NCBI GenBank assembly: GCA_905480595.1 | Contig: CAJQQY010000409.1 | Coordinates: 1-33,155, forward strand | DNA: 33,155 nucleotides | Reading direction: 5' to 3' | Source: an uncultured Saprospiraceae bacterium | GTDB taxonomy: Bacteria > Bacteroidota > Bacteroidia > Chitinophagales > Saprospiraceae | Shown here: piece by piece, positions 33,100-33,155 of the stretch | Position numbering within the stretch: the first letter of the stretch is position 1 | Layout: every line of letters starts with the position of its first letter | The notes under the pieces: model-generated | The model's input: the letters and a program-made list of their open reading frames with translations, nothing else | Told to the model about the DNA's origin: nothing | Database searches by the model: none | Translations under genes and position numbers: made by a program

Positions 33100-33155
33100 T
33101 TATGATGCTAACTTTAAGTCCGTTTCGGTGAATTTTTTCCCATCCCATTTCCCTA
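33100..33155 (-). CDS. 3' end of a minus-strand gene (partial)
   Basis: The minus strand enters the window in an open frame reading GKWDGKKFTETDLKLAS followed by TAA at 33102-33100. It converges on the kinase gene with the bidirectional terminator between them, which is what a real gene end would look like. Seventeen residues are too few to name a family. Confidence 0.45.
   Translation of the reverse strand, partial: GKWDGKKFTETDLKLAS

Noticed and set aside
1-33155. tRNA/rRNA genes, CRISPR arrays, insertion sequences or phage genes
   Set aside because: No cloverleaf-like sequence, regular repeat-spacer pattern, transposase motif or integrase was seen; this was by eye and could miss a degenerate element.

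Overview
The window is AT-rich chromosomal DNA from a member of the phylum Bacteroidota. Three things point there. The promoter before the histidine genes is of the Bacteroidota type (TTTG, about 21 nt, TAnnTTTG). Starts generally lack Shine-Dalgarno sequences. The protein families are typical of that phylum: double-MacB/FtsX permeases of about 800 residues, a DUF5117-type zinc metalloprotease, and a YwqK/MORN-repeat secreted protein. I cannot fix the genus.

Layout. (1) 1-3947: the 3' part of a TPR protein with a strong terminator, then a large secreted zinc metalloprotease. Its signal peptide lies in another frame, joined through an A7 run. (2) 3978-11312: a complete histidine operon. It has a promoter, a 28-residue leader peptide with His-His-Cys-Arg-His-His-His-His, an intrinsic terminator (attenuator), then hisG, a hisD-hisC fusion, hisB (bifunctional), hisH, hisA, hisF and hisIE. 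The genes are closely packed or overlapping. The HisE half of hisIE is out of frame by one base at an A5 run. (3) 11504-14128: a small membrane protein, a decayed glycosyltransferase pseudogene on the minus strand that fills most of a 645-nt gap, and an M20 peptidase. (4) 14197-29263, all minus strand: a 15-kb export operon, read from high to low coordinates. It encodes a membrane-fusion/adaptor protein, a possible 25-residue membrane peptide, a MacB-type ATPase, a permease, a second and divergent ATPase, and four more permeases. (5) 29536-32985, plus strand: a secreted MORN-repeat protein, then a sigma-54 response regulator and its histidine kinase. (6) 33100-33155: the 3' end of a minus-strand gene.

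How it fits together. The histidine operon looks controlled by translation of its leader: scarce charged tRNA-His should stall ribosomes on the His codons and favour read-through of the terminator before hisG. The export operon is preceded by a good sigma-54 (-24/-12) promoter on the minus strand, with inverted repeats about 80-120 bp further upstream. The divergent genes encode a GAFTGA-containing activator and a kinase, so the simplest model is that this two-component pair switches on the transporter operon. The export operon has five different permeases but only two ATPases and one adaptor, and no outer-membrane TolC-like gene is in the window.

Points most worth checking are the His leader/attenuator, the sigma-54 circuit with shared half-sites at two places, the hisD-hisC fusion, two independent -1 frame breaks at A-runs followed by G, the tiny ORF between adaptor and ATPase, and the glycosyltransferase remnant.
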